Of a stretch of DNA of 64,000 nt, positions 1-14,720 are shown one piece after another. Source of the DNA: Kryptolebias marmoratus. Lineage: Eukaryota; Chordata; Actinopteri; Cyprinodontiformes; Rivulidae. How positions within the stretch are numbered: the stretch's first letter is position 1; each line of letters begins with the position of its first letter. The DNA is taken from positions 2,817,763 through 2,881,762 of the forward strand of contig NC_051434.1 of assembly GCF_001649575.2 (NCBI RefSeq). The letters run 5' to 3'. Below the pieces are notes generated by a model, which was not told the DNA's origin, did not search any database, and saw only the letters and a program-made list of their open reading frames with translations. The position numbers were made by a program, and so were the translations under genes.

Positions 1-7
1 TTCTCAG

Positions 8-2228
<2,221 letters not shown>

Positions 2229-3551
2229 GACTTAATGATAAACAACACAAGTGACATTCAAACACCACAAGACTTGAAAATTACGCTTATAAAACTATGT
2301 ATTAGCTGCATTTTTTTAAATGAAATTTTTCTTTTGTTTAAGTTTGTAGACGTTAACTGCAGTTCTTTGGTTGCAAAGACGAGCTCCACACAGAGCTACC
2401 TCTGGTCATTAACCTATGAATCAATCAAACCAAGTACTGCAACGATAAATCCAACATTGTAGAACCATCAGAGACAGCAGCACCGCTGGACAGAATGGTG
2501 TATTGCAGGCTCCACCCCTCACTTTAACTTCATCTGTGACTTTTCTGTTGCCAGCTTGGAGGCATGTCAGTGGATCAGCTTCATTTCACCTCAGTCATGT
2601 CACATCAGTCACTGATGCAGGAAGAAGGCGCCTCAAGACCAGCTTTAAAGACTTCTGTGGAAGGGGCTTTAGTTTTATGACCACTAATGGCACAAAAAAT
2701 CTTAAATATTAAAAAACGATAAAGTTTGGTTCTCATATCTTGTTTTGTTACAACATTCTGATGTGGTGTTTTTCACATCTGAGCTCACTTGATGAGCGTA
2801 AATCCATCAATCAACTCTTATTCTTTCAGACTCAACATGTGCAACAAAAACAACAAAAGTAAGGTTTAAAAAGCTGCACAGAAAAACACACTGACTTCTT
2901 CAGGGATTTTTTGCATTTCAGGACTGAATGTAGAAGAATATACTCCAGAAGTATACAATTAAATTAAAAAATAGTTCACTTTATAGACACAACTGATCAA
3001 GGGAATTTGTTGGTGTTTTAAAAAAATATTACAAAGAAAAATAAATATATATAAATAATTGTTACAGATATTAAAATATATTTTTTGTGTTGTTTGTGTG
3101 AATGGATCTAACCCTCCCTTTCAATAAGGTAATAAATAAACAGAAAACATTTTTGCTGCTTGCGATTATTCTAACATTTTCTGTAACTGTGATGATGATG
3201 TAATTTTTTTGTCTCATGCAAACATCAAATGAAACTTTGCTTTGGTCAGATATTTAGTTTTTTGAACAAATACTCAAAGCATAAACAGCATCCAACCAGC
3301 CTGATCTGTTGTTAGCATCACTGGAACAATATGTCTAGAAAAAAATTAAAACAAGACAAAAAAACCCCCAGAGGTTTGTATTTTTAGACAGATGTTTTTA
3401 GATGCTGGACAGGAGATTACTGTATGTCAGTAATCTGCCCCAGTCATGGGAATAAGACAGACAGAGAAGGATTGACTTAATATAAGCAGTGAGGCGGAGA
3501 TGAACCGGGTCATTGAACAGAACTATGTGAGGTTAGTAATTGCAAATCTAT

Positions 3552-3630
3552 TTAACCCTCCTGTGGCCTTTGGGTCAAATTGACCCAAAGTTACAAGGAC
3601 TTCTCTACCTTTTTTTATCAGGAGGATTAA
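3552..3630. mobile_element. Short piggyBac-type MITE flanked by TTAA
   Basis: The left end reads TTAACCCTCCTGTGGCC and the right end GGAGGATTAA, so nearly inverted CCCTCC/GGAGG termini sit directly inside TTAA on both sides, the target used by piggyBac transposases. Just inside the left end is an almost perfect palindrome, CTTTGGGTCAA / TTGACCCAAAG with one central base. Elements with a CCCTCCTGT...GGGTCAAATTGACCC head are, from memory, very common in teleost genomes. At 79 bp it is non-autonomous. Confidence 0.65.
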
Positions 3631-4677
3631 GGGGTCTGATAATATAACAATTACACAACAAGCACATTATTAAGACTGACAGGCTAAGTTATTTTTAATC
3701 ATAAACAGATCAGTTACTTATATACTACCAAACTTTTTATCTGTTTTCCTTTTGTTTTGATATTAAAATAATATATAATATTGTACACAGAATATAATTT
3801 TAATTAATTCCCCTTAATTCAATCAGCTTATGAACGGTTTATTTTGTGAGAATATTGGTTGGTCTGTATATATTTTAACATGAATATCCTGTTAATATAA
3901 ACAGCAGCATCACAGTCAGAAGTGTCAGTAAATAAACCCACGTTGCAATGTATAAGTCAAATTCAACCAGAAAATTTGATTTGTTATTTATTTTAAAATA
4001 AATATTAATGAGACATACACATCATGCATTTCCATTTATCTTAAAAATAAATTAAATTAAAAAAAAAACAGCTGACATTTCTGGTTTTTGTTAGAACTTT
4101 ATTGTTCTTATTTATAGACTTTATAACAAAGGAAAATCCAGGACTAACCTTACTTTTTCACCCTCATCACTTAACATCAAACATGAAAAATTGAGCCCAT
4201 TAATGTAGGACTGCATAAAACTAGAAAATTGCTTATAGGTCAGGAATTTAAAAGGATGACAATAATTAAACTAATGCACAGGACACTATATCATGAAAAA
4301 CATCTTCATGACCACTTTTTAAAGCACCTAAACTAAATACTGGCTGTTTCAGAAATGAATGAATATGCTTCATTTAATGCAGTCTGTACAAAAAAAGTGA
4401 TTGCTTTAGCAGAAAAGGAAAACATCCACATTTTGTTTGAATGTGTTTAAGTTTCAACAATTATAAGGAGATCATTTCATCTGTTTTAAAGCAGGCAGAC
4501 AGCAGTCTGTGGATATCTGTTGCAAATCTTAATATTGTTTAATTGGTTGCTATGGTGATTGCAATCACAGGTGACCTGGGTGCATCTTTTTTTTATTTTA
4601 CACACTACAAACAACTCAGACAGCACACATGTACAGGTAACACATGTTATGAAAAAGCAGGAGATTATGTTTCATAA

Positions 4678-4683
4678 TTTATT
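4678..4683 (-). promoter_or_regulatory. Candidate rcvrn polyadenylation signal
   Basis: AATAAA on the minus strand, 109 bases past the recoverin stop codon. It is the first canonical hexamer downstream in the sense direction that I noticed. AT-rich surroundings make chance matches common. Confidence 0.5.
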
Positions 4684-4791
4684 CTGGGGTTTAATCAATA
4701 CACTTTGTGTTCAGGAAAGTGTCAGGTGTCACCATTTTAACATAATGACAGAAACTCAGGGAAGGGGGGATGAATCAGTCTGAGAGAAATG

Positions 4792-7700
4792 TTATTTTGA
4801 AGGCTCGTACTGAATCAAACGAAGAGCTTCTTCATTTTCCAACAGCACCTGGATGAACTCTCCCTCAGCGACGCGTTCTGAATGGAAAAAATAAATAAAA
4901 TTATGTTTAGTGAAACAAAATGATATGTCATAACTGATACAAAGGACACGTCTACAAGGGGACTTTTTATCATTTTTGGTTTGTACGCTGTTGTAAAGAT
5001 GACATATTGCCAAACAACTTAAACTTAAAAGCCTCCAGGTGAATGTAAACTCTTTATTCAACAGAGTTTTTATTAACTCTTTTTCATCTCACCATTGTCG
5101 CCCTTCTGGAAGACTTTCCAAAGTTTATTTGCTCTCTTCTCAGGTGTGTTTTCATCCTCAGGTAGGTCTCCTACTTCATCTTTTGGAATCAGCTTGAAGA
5201 TTGCCTGTTAGAAAATAAAAAAACAAATATTTTGGCAATAAGTAACTCTGTTTTAGGTTTTACTTTTTATTTAAGCAATTTTATTTAAATGTAAACTACT
5301 TTCTCTGGTTAATTGCAGAAATTTTCTGCCTCTTTTGTTTATTGCCAAACAAATCTTGCAAATCTTGCAAATTTTGCAAAAACACCTATACCCATGAGTG
5401 AGTGGAGTCTCTGCTTGTTTAAATTTGATAAATTTAGACTTTTCTTTCACGTATATAAATTGATGCTCTAGCTCATGACAAAAACAGCAATATGTTGCTG
5501 TAGTCCCAAAGATCAGCTTTTTTTGGCACTTCTGATTATATCACTGTAATCTTTTAAATTAAAATCTGGTTGCTATAAATGTGGCTGCATGGAAAAGAAG
5601 GATTTTTCAACAAGGTTAAAATAAAAGCTTTCTCAGTTTGTTGCCAATTAGAACAAAAGACATGCATGTGTCAGTGGTATCAGTTCTGGGTGATTGCCTT
5701 TAGGGAACTCAGTTCACATTTTTTTGCCATTTACCTGTTAATAATATTATCAGAAAAACTGAAAAATATAATAGTTGTCTATATTGTTGCACTTTGCAGC
5801 AACTGGACTGAATATCCTTTTAATATACAGAATAGTTATGTAGGGAAGGCAATACTCCATGTTTAAATTAGGGTAACTGGAAAACTACCCAAGTCAACAG
5901 ATCTTTGACAAAATGTTATTTTTAGACACATGGGAGAAAAGTTTAACCAGTGAATCATGTGTATTATGTAAGATTGTTTTGAAAATACATTTACTTCATC
6001 TGTAATGTTTGTGTGAATGGCCCAAAACAGATTTTCCCAAGGAGACAATAAAGTATTTTGTATAGTATCATATTGTGATATATTGTAATGTATCTAAATG
6101 TTTTGTAAAAGTGAATACAATTTTTTAAGACATAACAACTTAAACATCAAATCAAAAAGAATAATTATTTAGCTTGATTCTAAAGGTAGTGGCCTGCAAT
6201 TGTCCAGTTGAAGATACAAAATTACATGAATTTCTGTAAATGTTTACCTGGAATCAGACTAAACCATAAATTTGCACAAACTCCTGGCAAAGTTCTTGTC
6301 CAAATTGTTCAGAGAGTTTGTGCAAATGTGTTGTTCACTGTGATTCCAAGTGAAAGTTTAGGTTTTTCTTGCAGTTTTGTGTCCCAAATGTGCAAATTTT
6401 GGCACAAACTTTGCTGGGAGTTTGCATAAATATCAACAGGAAATTAAAGCTCTAGCATTCTAGAATTACAGAAACTAACTTAAGAAGGATTTGAGATGGG
6501 TTCTGATGGACTCTGTAACTATTTTAAGAGAATATTTGTCTCATTAACATTTAAAACATGTTCTGAAATCTAGCAACACGAGAGCAATGCCTTGTGACTC
6601 TGGCAACAAAACTGAGAACCTTTCAAGACTTTTTGGAAACTCTCATAAATGCTGTTCCAATTTGTTGTCAGCCATCACAGCCCTGTGTAATACTATTTTA
6701 AGACAAAGAAACAAACAATTTCCATTATAAGTTAAAAAAAAATGGCATCTAATATAATTTTATTCCAAACAGATTATATTTTCAGACAATCCAGATAAAT
6801 TGCAAGACTTCGCCTAAATCCCTTAAAAGGTTCTTTTGGAATATCTGTATGAGGTTTTGACTTAATGTCCCAAATCATCCAGTATTTACAGTAGATGTAT
6901 TTATCTCCCAAGCAGAAAAACTAAATATTTAAACTATTTGTAATACTAACAAACATTTAAATGTCCAAAATTGTATTGTTTCGGTCCTATAAGCTCTTCC
7001 TTAGCCGTCTGCCTTGTTTCACTCTAAAGCTCTCTGCAGCCTCAGACCTAAGCTTAAACTGTTTATCAGCGTAAATGAAAGCCTAATCCTGAAAATATGT
7101 TACCTAACAAGGATAAAGCTTGACTTGTCAACCTCAAACAAATTTAGCAACAGGCTTGTGATCAGAACTAAATGAAACAGAAAGTTAGAAAATAAGTTAG
7201 AAAGGAGTTGTGATTTCAGAAATGATGACATTTTAAACTAATTTCCGTATTTAAATTTGGACTGAGAAGCCGATGCATGATCCTTGTTAGGTAACATTTA
7301 ACCTAAATGTCTACACAGTGGTGCAGTGGTTGGAGTTATCACCTCACAGCAAGAAGGTCTCAGGGTCACCTCCTGGCCTTTTTGTGTGGAGTTTGCATGT
7401 TCTCTTTGTGCATGCATGTTTTCTTTTTTTTTTATTGGGTCAGTGAGAGGAAACCAGAATGTCTGGTTTCTGGTTTTCTTGTTTCCTGACCAAAAACATA
7501 CACGTTCGGTTCATTGGCACCTCTAAATTGTCTCTGTGAGTTTGTTTAATTTATTTCTATGTGTGATTCTGATGGACTTGCAACCTGTCCAAGATGTCCC
7601 TCCCCTCTCACACAATCACTGCTGGAGATAGGAACCAGCTCCCCCACTACCCAGAAAGAAAAAAGTGACTAAAGAAAATGAATGTGGACAAAGTATGTTA

Positions 7701-8837
7701 AACCTATTTCCAAGTCACATATGAGATATGATATGAAGCCTATGCAGGTAGGGTGAGGTGAATACTATTAGCAGTCTATAACTACATGGCTTGGCATCTT
7801 TTTAAAAAGAAAGCAAGAAAGGATGCTGATCTTTTGCAGGAGTTCAGCACTGCCATAAAGGCCTCGCTGCTACACCATTATGGAACAATTAGAGTGATTA
7901 GCTCTGAAAATTAGCTTCTGGCTTACAGTACGTGTACAAAACAATGCTTGTACAGTTTTTTATTGTAAAATAATTTCCTTTTTTAATAAATCTGTATTAA
8001 CAAATAACAATAATTCTTACAGAACAATTTGTGGTCTGCACTGATTTGACTGAAAAACTACTTGTCAACATTTGTTGAGGTCATGCTAAAATGTGCCATG
8101 TACTACATACCAATGAAAAGCCCAAAATATAAATTAGAACCCCAAATGTAAGAGGCACAATGCCCTGGAAACCAATTTTGCAAGACCCAATTATACATGT
8201 AGGTTAAGTGCTCTTAGACATGCGTGTGCATAATTATTTATCTTGTGTGTCCTTGTTATGGCCCTGAAATGACCTGGAGACCTGTACAGAGTGAACCTGC
8301 AACATGCTTATTGATGAAATAGGCATGAAGTGAAGTACTATACATATAGGAGATGGGTGAAAAGTTATATAGCACAGATTGTTGTAAAACCATACCATAA
8401 CTCAAAACACTCAACTGTGCTCAAACTCACACCATTATTACTTTTTCCAAACTCACCGAGCAGATTTCTGCGACCTCTGACTTGGTAATGTATCCATTCT
8501 TGTCAACATCATACAGTGAGAATGCCCATTCCAACTTGCTCGTGGTCTTCCCTGTTGACGTCATGTGGAGAGCAATAATGTACTCCTTGAAGTCCAGTGT
8601 GCCATCATCATTAGCGTCAAAAGAGCGGAAGACATGTTGGGCGTAAGTATTGGCATCACTTTCAGGGAAGAACTTGCTGTAGATGTTTTGAAACTCTTGC
8701 TTTGTGATGCGGCCTGTTGGACACTGCTTCTTGAAGTTTTCATACCACTGAACTATCTCAGTCTCTGAGAACTTGGTGTTGAGTTTCAGGTCCTCAAGGA
8801 TCTCCTTGGACACAGCTCCACTCTTGCTGTTACCCAT
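4792..8837 (-). CDS. rcvrn: Recoverin/visinin-type neuronal calcium sensor
   Basis: Three minus-strand exons, 8837-8457, 5204-5093 and 4877-4792, with AG/GT borders, give 192 residues, the family's usual length. The protein starts MGNSKSG, an N-myristoylation signal used for the calcium-myristoyl switch. EF-hand 1 is degenerate and carries the family's Cys-Pro (residues 39-40). EF-hand 2 (74-85, DANDDGTLDFKE) and EF-hand 3 (110-121, DVDKNGYITKSE) keep canonical calcium ligands. EF-hand 4 (QKGDNERVAEGE) is degenerate, as in recoverin. The protein ends LRLIQYEPSK. Recoverin inhibits rhodopsin kinase in photoreceptors when calcium is bound; visinin is the cone form. Teleosts have several copies, and I cannot say which one this is. 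Intron 1 (3.25 kb) contains a dispersed repeat and a foldback element. A poly(A) signal lies 109 bases beyond the stop. No damage is seen. Confidence 0.93.
6262..6430. repeat. Foldback (imperfect inverted repeat) in rcvrn intron 1
   Basis: The left arm (about 6265-6303, containing TTTGCACAAACTCCTGGCAA) matches the reverse complement of the right arm (about 6388-6430, containing GGCACAAACTTTGCTGGGAG), with a few mismatches and one or two gaps. A second copy of the arm, GAGTTTGTGCAAA near 6314-6326, is a perfect 13-base complement of TTTGCACAAACTC in the left arm. The structure could be a small foldback MITE. No clear target duplication was seen. Confidence 0.5.
7312..7684 (+). mobile_element. 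Dispersed teleost repeat (tRNA-like head, SINE-like), degenerate
   Basis: The element runs from CAGTGGTGCAGTGGTTGGAG through CACCTCACAGCAAGAAGG, GTGTGGAGTTTGCATGTTCT, CCAAAAACATACACG, CACCTCTAAATTGTCTCTG and GACTTGCAACCTGTCCA, ending in AAAGAAAATGAATG. From memory, this ordered series of phrases belongs to a very common interspersed repeat of fish genomes whose head resembles a tRNA-derived promoter. An open frame of 60-66 codons across it (7307-7526) is not a gene. It sits in rcvrn intron 1. Confidence 0.6.
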
Positions 8838-9261
8838 TACTGGTGGTGTTGCTAATCTTTGAGAGCTATTTCAAGGTGTGTCTTTGTGTCCCTTGGCTAT
8901 TCCAGGCCAGTTGTTACACAACTTCAACTTAAGGATTTTCCTACTCTATTTTGTAAAAAAGCAGTAAGCAGAAGACTGTTTCTGAGATAAGTTTCCTCTC
9001 GATGTTGTTCCTTGCCTGCAGTTCAAACTGTAGACGTAAATGCTGTGAAAAGAGCAGAAGGTGCTTGGTAAGCTCATTAAGGCAGTCAACTTTAGGTAAG
9101 ACAGCAACAGGTGTCAAGGACATGTTAGGTTAAATGCTTGTTTATTGTTGAGCAAAATGTTGTGTGTCTGACAGTTTTAAGATGACTTTTTCCCTTTGTT
9201 ATTTTAGAAATGATCCAGGTATATCTGTAATTAGGTAGTGTGGTGTCAATTCATTCTTTAA

Positions 9262-9590
9262 GGTGTGCATAATTATTTGACAGCTTGCTGTTGTTTTTGA
9301 TGATCTTTGAACAAAATGGGCAAAGAAAGAAATTTGCCTTAAAAATTAGTCAACTTCAGCAGAATCTATTAAACCTAAAGCTAAAAGAGACTGATTATCC
9401 TCCATTAGGGCCATAATCCAGAGGGACAAACTACTTGGATTAACCTGATGTGCAAAGTGTAAAGTGCTCAGACACATGGCAAAATCAAGGAAGGCTTAAA
9501 GTAGCCATCACTGTATCCCACAGTCCCACAGGTTGAAGCTACAAGAAATATCTGGAGGTGGATGTTTATGGTGGTATAGACATATTAAGT
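9262..9590. mobile_element. Probable DNA transposon remnant (Tc1/mariner-type, non-autonomous)
   Basis: The segment opens with GGTGTGCATAATTATT and continues with ATTTGCCTTAAAAATTAGTC, GACTGATTATCCTCCATTAG and AACTACTTGGATTAACCTGA, ending around ATCTGGAGGTGGATG. I recall these phrases from a repeat found in many fish genomes, but no transposase frame is readable and no second terminus was identified. A related start, GTGTGCATAATTATT, occurs near 8225. Confidence 0.4.
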
Positions 9591-10523
9591 TAAATTAATT
9601 ATTGACGGGCACCACTTTGAGTTCAGTGCCTTTTAGAATGGAGAACAAAGCAGTTCATAGGATGCTATCATTAAATATAATTTGGTTGATGATTGTCAGA
9701 CTCGATAGAAAAAGTCACCTCCTAATATATTTGAATTTTGTTAAAACCCTAATTCTTCATTCAAACTGTTGCACTAAAAGAAAATACAGGCTAATGCTCC
9801 ATCAGATGCACCCAGGAACTTCACTTGACATATTTATCTACAACTTGTGAGTCTTTTTGTAATGACTAAAAACAATGATTCAATTGGATATAGGGAAATA
9901 AGAATACATTTTTTTTGTTACACTGTGGAGATAAAATGGCAACCATTTTCTCAAAAAGACTGGCTCAAATTATTGAAGTAAATGTCACTGGTAAACTCCT
10001 TTTTTTAAGATAACTGAACGCTTTTCTTTCAAAACATAAATCAACCTGATTTTGATTGAATTTTACTGTAAACACAACTTTTTCATTGAAATATACCTAA
10101 CAATTACATATAACCACATAACATCTCCATCAATCTGCATGAATAAAGAGCAGACAAACTCACTTATTCAACAATTAAAAAGAAACAGGAACATCAATGT
10201 AAACACACAACCTGCACGGCTCTGTTTATGCCCTACCTGTGTGATCCGCAGAGAAATGTGAGGTACACTGATGGAGGTACACTGATGCTCTGCCTGTGAG
10301 CAGCAGAGAAAATCAGTCTCCACCTACTGAGATAAGTCAATTAGTCTCAATCTCCCAAAGGAGGAGCCATGTCAGCAAATATATGTAACCCTGTGCTTTT
10401 AGAGCTGCTGCAGCTGTTTTTATGTGACATATTAGTCACATTTGTCTTTTATTAGGTCATTCCATGTCAAGTGAAAAAGAGTAATTTGTTGATTTCAAGT
10501 CAATAAATAATTCTTGGTTGACT

Positions 10524-11850
10524 TTAGAAGTCACACCATCTCTTAGCCTGGTTGTTTTCCACCACCTCACACTTTGACTGTGGGACTTCCAACCTATATT
10601 CACAGAAGTTCCTGTAAACTATTCCAAACACATGATTATGGTATTCTATATACGCTTTACCTGCCTGTGTCTTACATCCTGCTATCATGTCCTGAACTGT
10701 CACAGAGGCATCTTGGCCCACCTTGCGTCTTGGATCCTGTCTAGAGTGATAGACGTCAACCTCTATTGATTTTGTGCTGCCATGATTAGTGCTTTTGTAA
10801 TGTCCTTCAGTCCATCCCTCTCTAGCCTGTCTGAGACATTCATTTAGTATTCCCTCACTGGGGCCTTTTTGTCCTTGTACCTGCCTGAATGTTTGCAATG
10901 TTGCCTTCTGGTGGTTCAGCCTCTTCAGTTATGATCACCTTACTTTTTTGAAAACAATGCTACCACATTGATCCAGTCTGAATGATATGCCAATGGTCTT
11001 GCTGTATATCTTGGTGACGTGGATTGGTGAGGGGACGTCTTGCTTATTTTTGGCATGCAATGAATGTGGTTGATGATTGTTTCATTTTGGAGCTGGTATC
11101 CATGGACACGCCTTGTTATGATTTGGCTGAGGTGGTTCAGGTCTATGCAGAACAGTAGTAGTACATTTGGCTTTGAATTGGCCTTTACAGCCATGTTTCA
11201 CATTCCTGTTGAGTTTATGATGAAGGCTCTTAGTGTCATGTTGAAGTGGTGCAGTTCAGGAGCCATGTGGGTGGCACTGAGTCATAAGCTTTATTATAGT
11301 CAATCCAGGCAGTACACAGATTTGTGTCTGATCTTAAAGTCTTTAGCAACTGTTGTCTGTCAAACATTACCTGGGCTCCTCTTGTGTTTCTGCCAATTTC
11401 CTTCTGTGCCACTCCCATGTATTGACCTATGTGTCAATTTATCTTAGCCGCCATGATACCTGACAGGAGCTTCCATGTTTCACAGTGTCAGGTGACTGGC
11501 TGATAGTTGGATGGATCTGCTCCTTTATGAGGGTCTTTCATGATCAGGACTGTCAATCACTTTGGGTGGGTTCCTTCCACTAGAAGCTGCTAAGCCTTCA
11601 TGGAGAGCAGTCAGGTTTTTTTTTTATCTGTGTATGATGTTAGGGCCTGTCCAACTCCTCATACCTGAGACTCTGTCTTAGATGTCTGTCACTGTGATGG
11701 ATACTTGTTCTCTTCTGGGAGACTGCTGTGGTCTGTTGTAGCCATGGGGTACTGGTGTTGTGTGATGCCTCCTACTTCCAAATGTTTTTCCAGTATTGTT
11801 TGGTCTCAGCCCAAGGTGGGTTTATTCTCATGTTATTCCCCTGCTACTGA
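10524..11850 (-). pseudogene. Decayed LINE (non-LTR retrotransposon) with reverse transcriptase and C-terminal fragments
   Basis: On the minus strand, broken frames read in the order expected of a non-LTR polymerase. First, about 11510-11450, comes a PSNYQPVT / TWKLLSG motif. Next, 11418-11236, is LCTAWIDYNKAYDSVPPTWL, an RT catalytic-domain motif. Then, 11194-10940, FCIDLNHLSQIITRRVHGYQ. Last, 10898-10524, GCKTQAGKAYIEYHNHVFG with IVYRNFCEY, a Cys/His block near the C-terminus. The frames are separated by stops and shifts, and part of the polymerase between the third and fourth block is missing. The AWIDYKKAYDS style and the C-terminal Cys/His block suggest a LINE with a restriction-like endonuclease (R2/Dong/Rex6-like), but the clade is an inference. 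Confidence 0.7.
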
Positions 11851-14524
11851 GAGTACCCTTTGAATGAGGCACTGAAGAACTTCTTTGCCTTATTGTACCT
11901 CATCAGATGGGTAACCAGAGCTGTGAGGCATTGTTTCTCAGAGTCTGGAAAGCTGCTAATTTATGTCTGCGCTGCCTTTATCTTCACCTCTGCCCTCTTC
12001 TTTAATGAAACAAATGCTCCCTATGGTTTGTGTTCTTCATCTTGCACTCAAAGATCACTGTTGTGTATACCAACATATTGGTTGAAATGATAATGCCAGT
12101 ACATAATGCTGTAATCACAATTTTTAGTTCATTTCCTATGTTTGTGAATATAGATGGTTTATTTTTCTTTTCATTTTTGCCTGTTTTCCTTGAAATATTT
12201 ATTGCTGCAAATGATACAGAGTCAAACCTCCAGAAAAAAAAAGTGTCCTGCTTTAACCTGCAGCTTAAAATAAGCCATATGACTGAATCACAATTACTCT
12301 GTAGGATTTATCTACAGTAAAAATAAAGCAGTGCTGTTACCAAAACTACCTTGGACCTTTGGTCAGGTCAGGACTTAGCAGTTTAAATCCGGTGAGTTGC
12401 AGTTTGTGGCTTCTCTACACTTGGTAAGGGATTTAAATGTGCTTAATTAACTAAGTGTTGACTGCTGAATCCGCCATCTGCTTTGCTGTAACTCTGTGGC
12501 TTTATATAAGGTAAGACACACCCAATTTTAAGGCTGGTGAAAAAGCAGTTTGCAGGTTAAATCATTTTGGAACGCTCAGTAAAAATGTTTAACCCAATTT
12601 CACTTCTTCATCAGCTTGATTTCATTATAAAAAAACACTCACCTGTTTAAAAAAAGGCCTCACAGAAGCATGACAGGATGAAAATCAAGGCTTGAGGTGA
12701 TGAGAATTGTCCCTGCACCTGTGAGACCAGATTGTATTAAGACACAGGTGGCAGAAAGAAGCAAGCAACTTATAAAATGGGAACCATGAAATCTGAACAA
12801 TTAATTGATATGGATATCTAAATTTTAATCTGCAACAGCCCACCGATAACAACAAGTTGATGGCTAACTGTGTGTCAACATCCTCTTCATGAAGAACACT
12901 TTATTATCAGGAGAACTGAACTTAAGTGCCCCAACAAACACAATATATCTTTTCTGTCAAGTTTTATATATATATATGCACAACTTGCATCATTATGTTT
13001 CGTAGTAACTAAACAGTGTGCATAGGAATCCAAGTAATGATTTCCATTTTTTTTTTCTCCTGACAGCTCTTTCTTAAATCCTATAATAATACAATAAAAA
13101 AAGTTCAATTTAAATTCCAAACTGAGCCACACAACTAATTTTGTCAACACAAGCTCATTTGCTGCCTGTCTCAGTTTGGAAGCTGCAAGCAGCCAAATTT
13201 AACCTCAGTAAAATCTGAGCCAAAGATAGAGATTAATAAAAAAATATTATAATTTTTTTATAATAAAAGGTGGAAAATAGGAAACATGATTGTTCTCATT
13301 TGTGTCCCCTCCTGTTCAACTCTTGTACCACTGAACTTGAATAAATGTGTTTTTGGAGCTTTTTTTCACTCTAAATGTTTGAGATTAAACAGTGTAACAC
13401 ATCTGAAAAGCTCGGTTTGATCCTCACTCCGGCGCCTGAAACTGTTTTTATCATCTTTCATTGTTTAGAGTGGAATTTTCCTTTAGGCTTCAGACAGTAA
13501 GGAGTTTGGATTTACTGGATTAGCTGTTTTCGTTCCTCGTCCCTGTAGACAAGCCTTTCACTCTCGCAATCCACAATCTCACCTTTAACCCCCAACCTGG
13601 CTTAGATTAAGTTCCAAGAAAGGAAAGTCTCTCACTAAAAGGAGCAGAGGATTAAGATGAGGGAACAGCGAGCAGAAGAGACAGAAAGATGCAGCGAAGG
13701 TGGTGACGCAAGGCGGCGTAATGAGGATTTGGCTGCGATGCAAAGCAGACAGCAAGGTATGGAAACCTGACGACAACCAGATTGGAGTTAAACGTTTTAT
13801 TTAAGCTCCTTGGCTGGACCTGGACATGTCTATTTACAGAAAAAGAATGTTTAATCTAGACACCCTAATACTCACGTGACTTCAGGTGTAAGCAGCTGGA
13901 GGATAAGGTGAACATGTGAGGATAAACAACTTCTGCCAGCTTTCATTTAAAGAAATGTATGGTTTATGTGAGCATGCAAATCATTTTGGAGTTTCCTTTG
14001 CCTAACCCCATTAACCCTGAGGAGACCCTAACCCTAGTTTTTTTGTTGGTTTTTTTGCATTTCATGTCCAACATCAGAACTTTGCTTCATAACAAATATG
14101 TTTTTGTCTGTCAAAACTAATTCTGATAAATAGCTTACATTTGATTTTTAGATTAAACATTTTCCAAAACCTTCAGTTTACTGTTAAACACATTTTTTGT
14201 TGCATCATATTTTTTTTCTACAGGGGTGCAGAAGTGTTATTTATCATAGGTAATGTCAGTATGAAATACTATGGAAATGTTTTAATTCACCCCTTTTTTT
14301 ACTGTTTTCTTTCAAGGAGCCAGACTTTCATACTTGATTTAAGGTTCAGAGTAATTTCAAAGTTTTTATTTGGGCATTTTTTTCTTATTTTCACTTTTAA
14401 ATTAAAGTAGAAAAACTGTAATATAAATTTAAACCCTCAACTCTCCCAATAAATGTTTATTTTTCTGTTTTGATGAGACTGATTGACAACAATAAGACTG
14501 ATTCATCCTTTTCTTACTAAATCA

Positions 14525-14720
14525 AATTTTCAAATTTATTTATTTATTTATAAAGCACATTTAAAAACAACTGTTGTTGACCAAAGTGCTGCACACATAA
14601 ACATTCAATGCAAACATACAAAAATACAATAACATTACAATACATAATATAAGATTACATCTGTGCATCGAACCTTCTCGTACACCACAGATGGATCGCT
14701 GCTGTTTCTTCCAGCTCAAG
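14525..14720 (-). mobile_element. LINE/SINE 3' tail fragment
   Basis: The stretch starts with TTATTTATTTATTTATAAAG and continues CACATTTAAAAACAACTGTTG then CCAAAGTGCTGCACA. This arrangement of simple tail, 'tttataaagcacattt' and 'caaagtgctg-aca' is typical of 3' ends of teleost LINE-derived repeats. A related tail occurs at 43644. Orientation is inferred from the simple-repeat end. Confidence 0.5.

Larger units (their letters stand above)
2229..4791. other. Intergenic interval between gsg1l2 and rcvrn
   Basis: This AT-rich stretch lies between two convergent genes and so should contain both 3' UTRs. The open frames at 2235-2462 and 2503-2712 have no family features and are probably UTR or chance. 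The only structured items I see are a 79-bp piggyBac-type MITE at 3552-3630 and a short perfect inverted repeat at 3414-3436. No exon is recognised. Confidence 0.7.
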
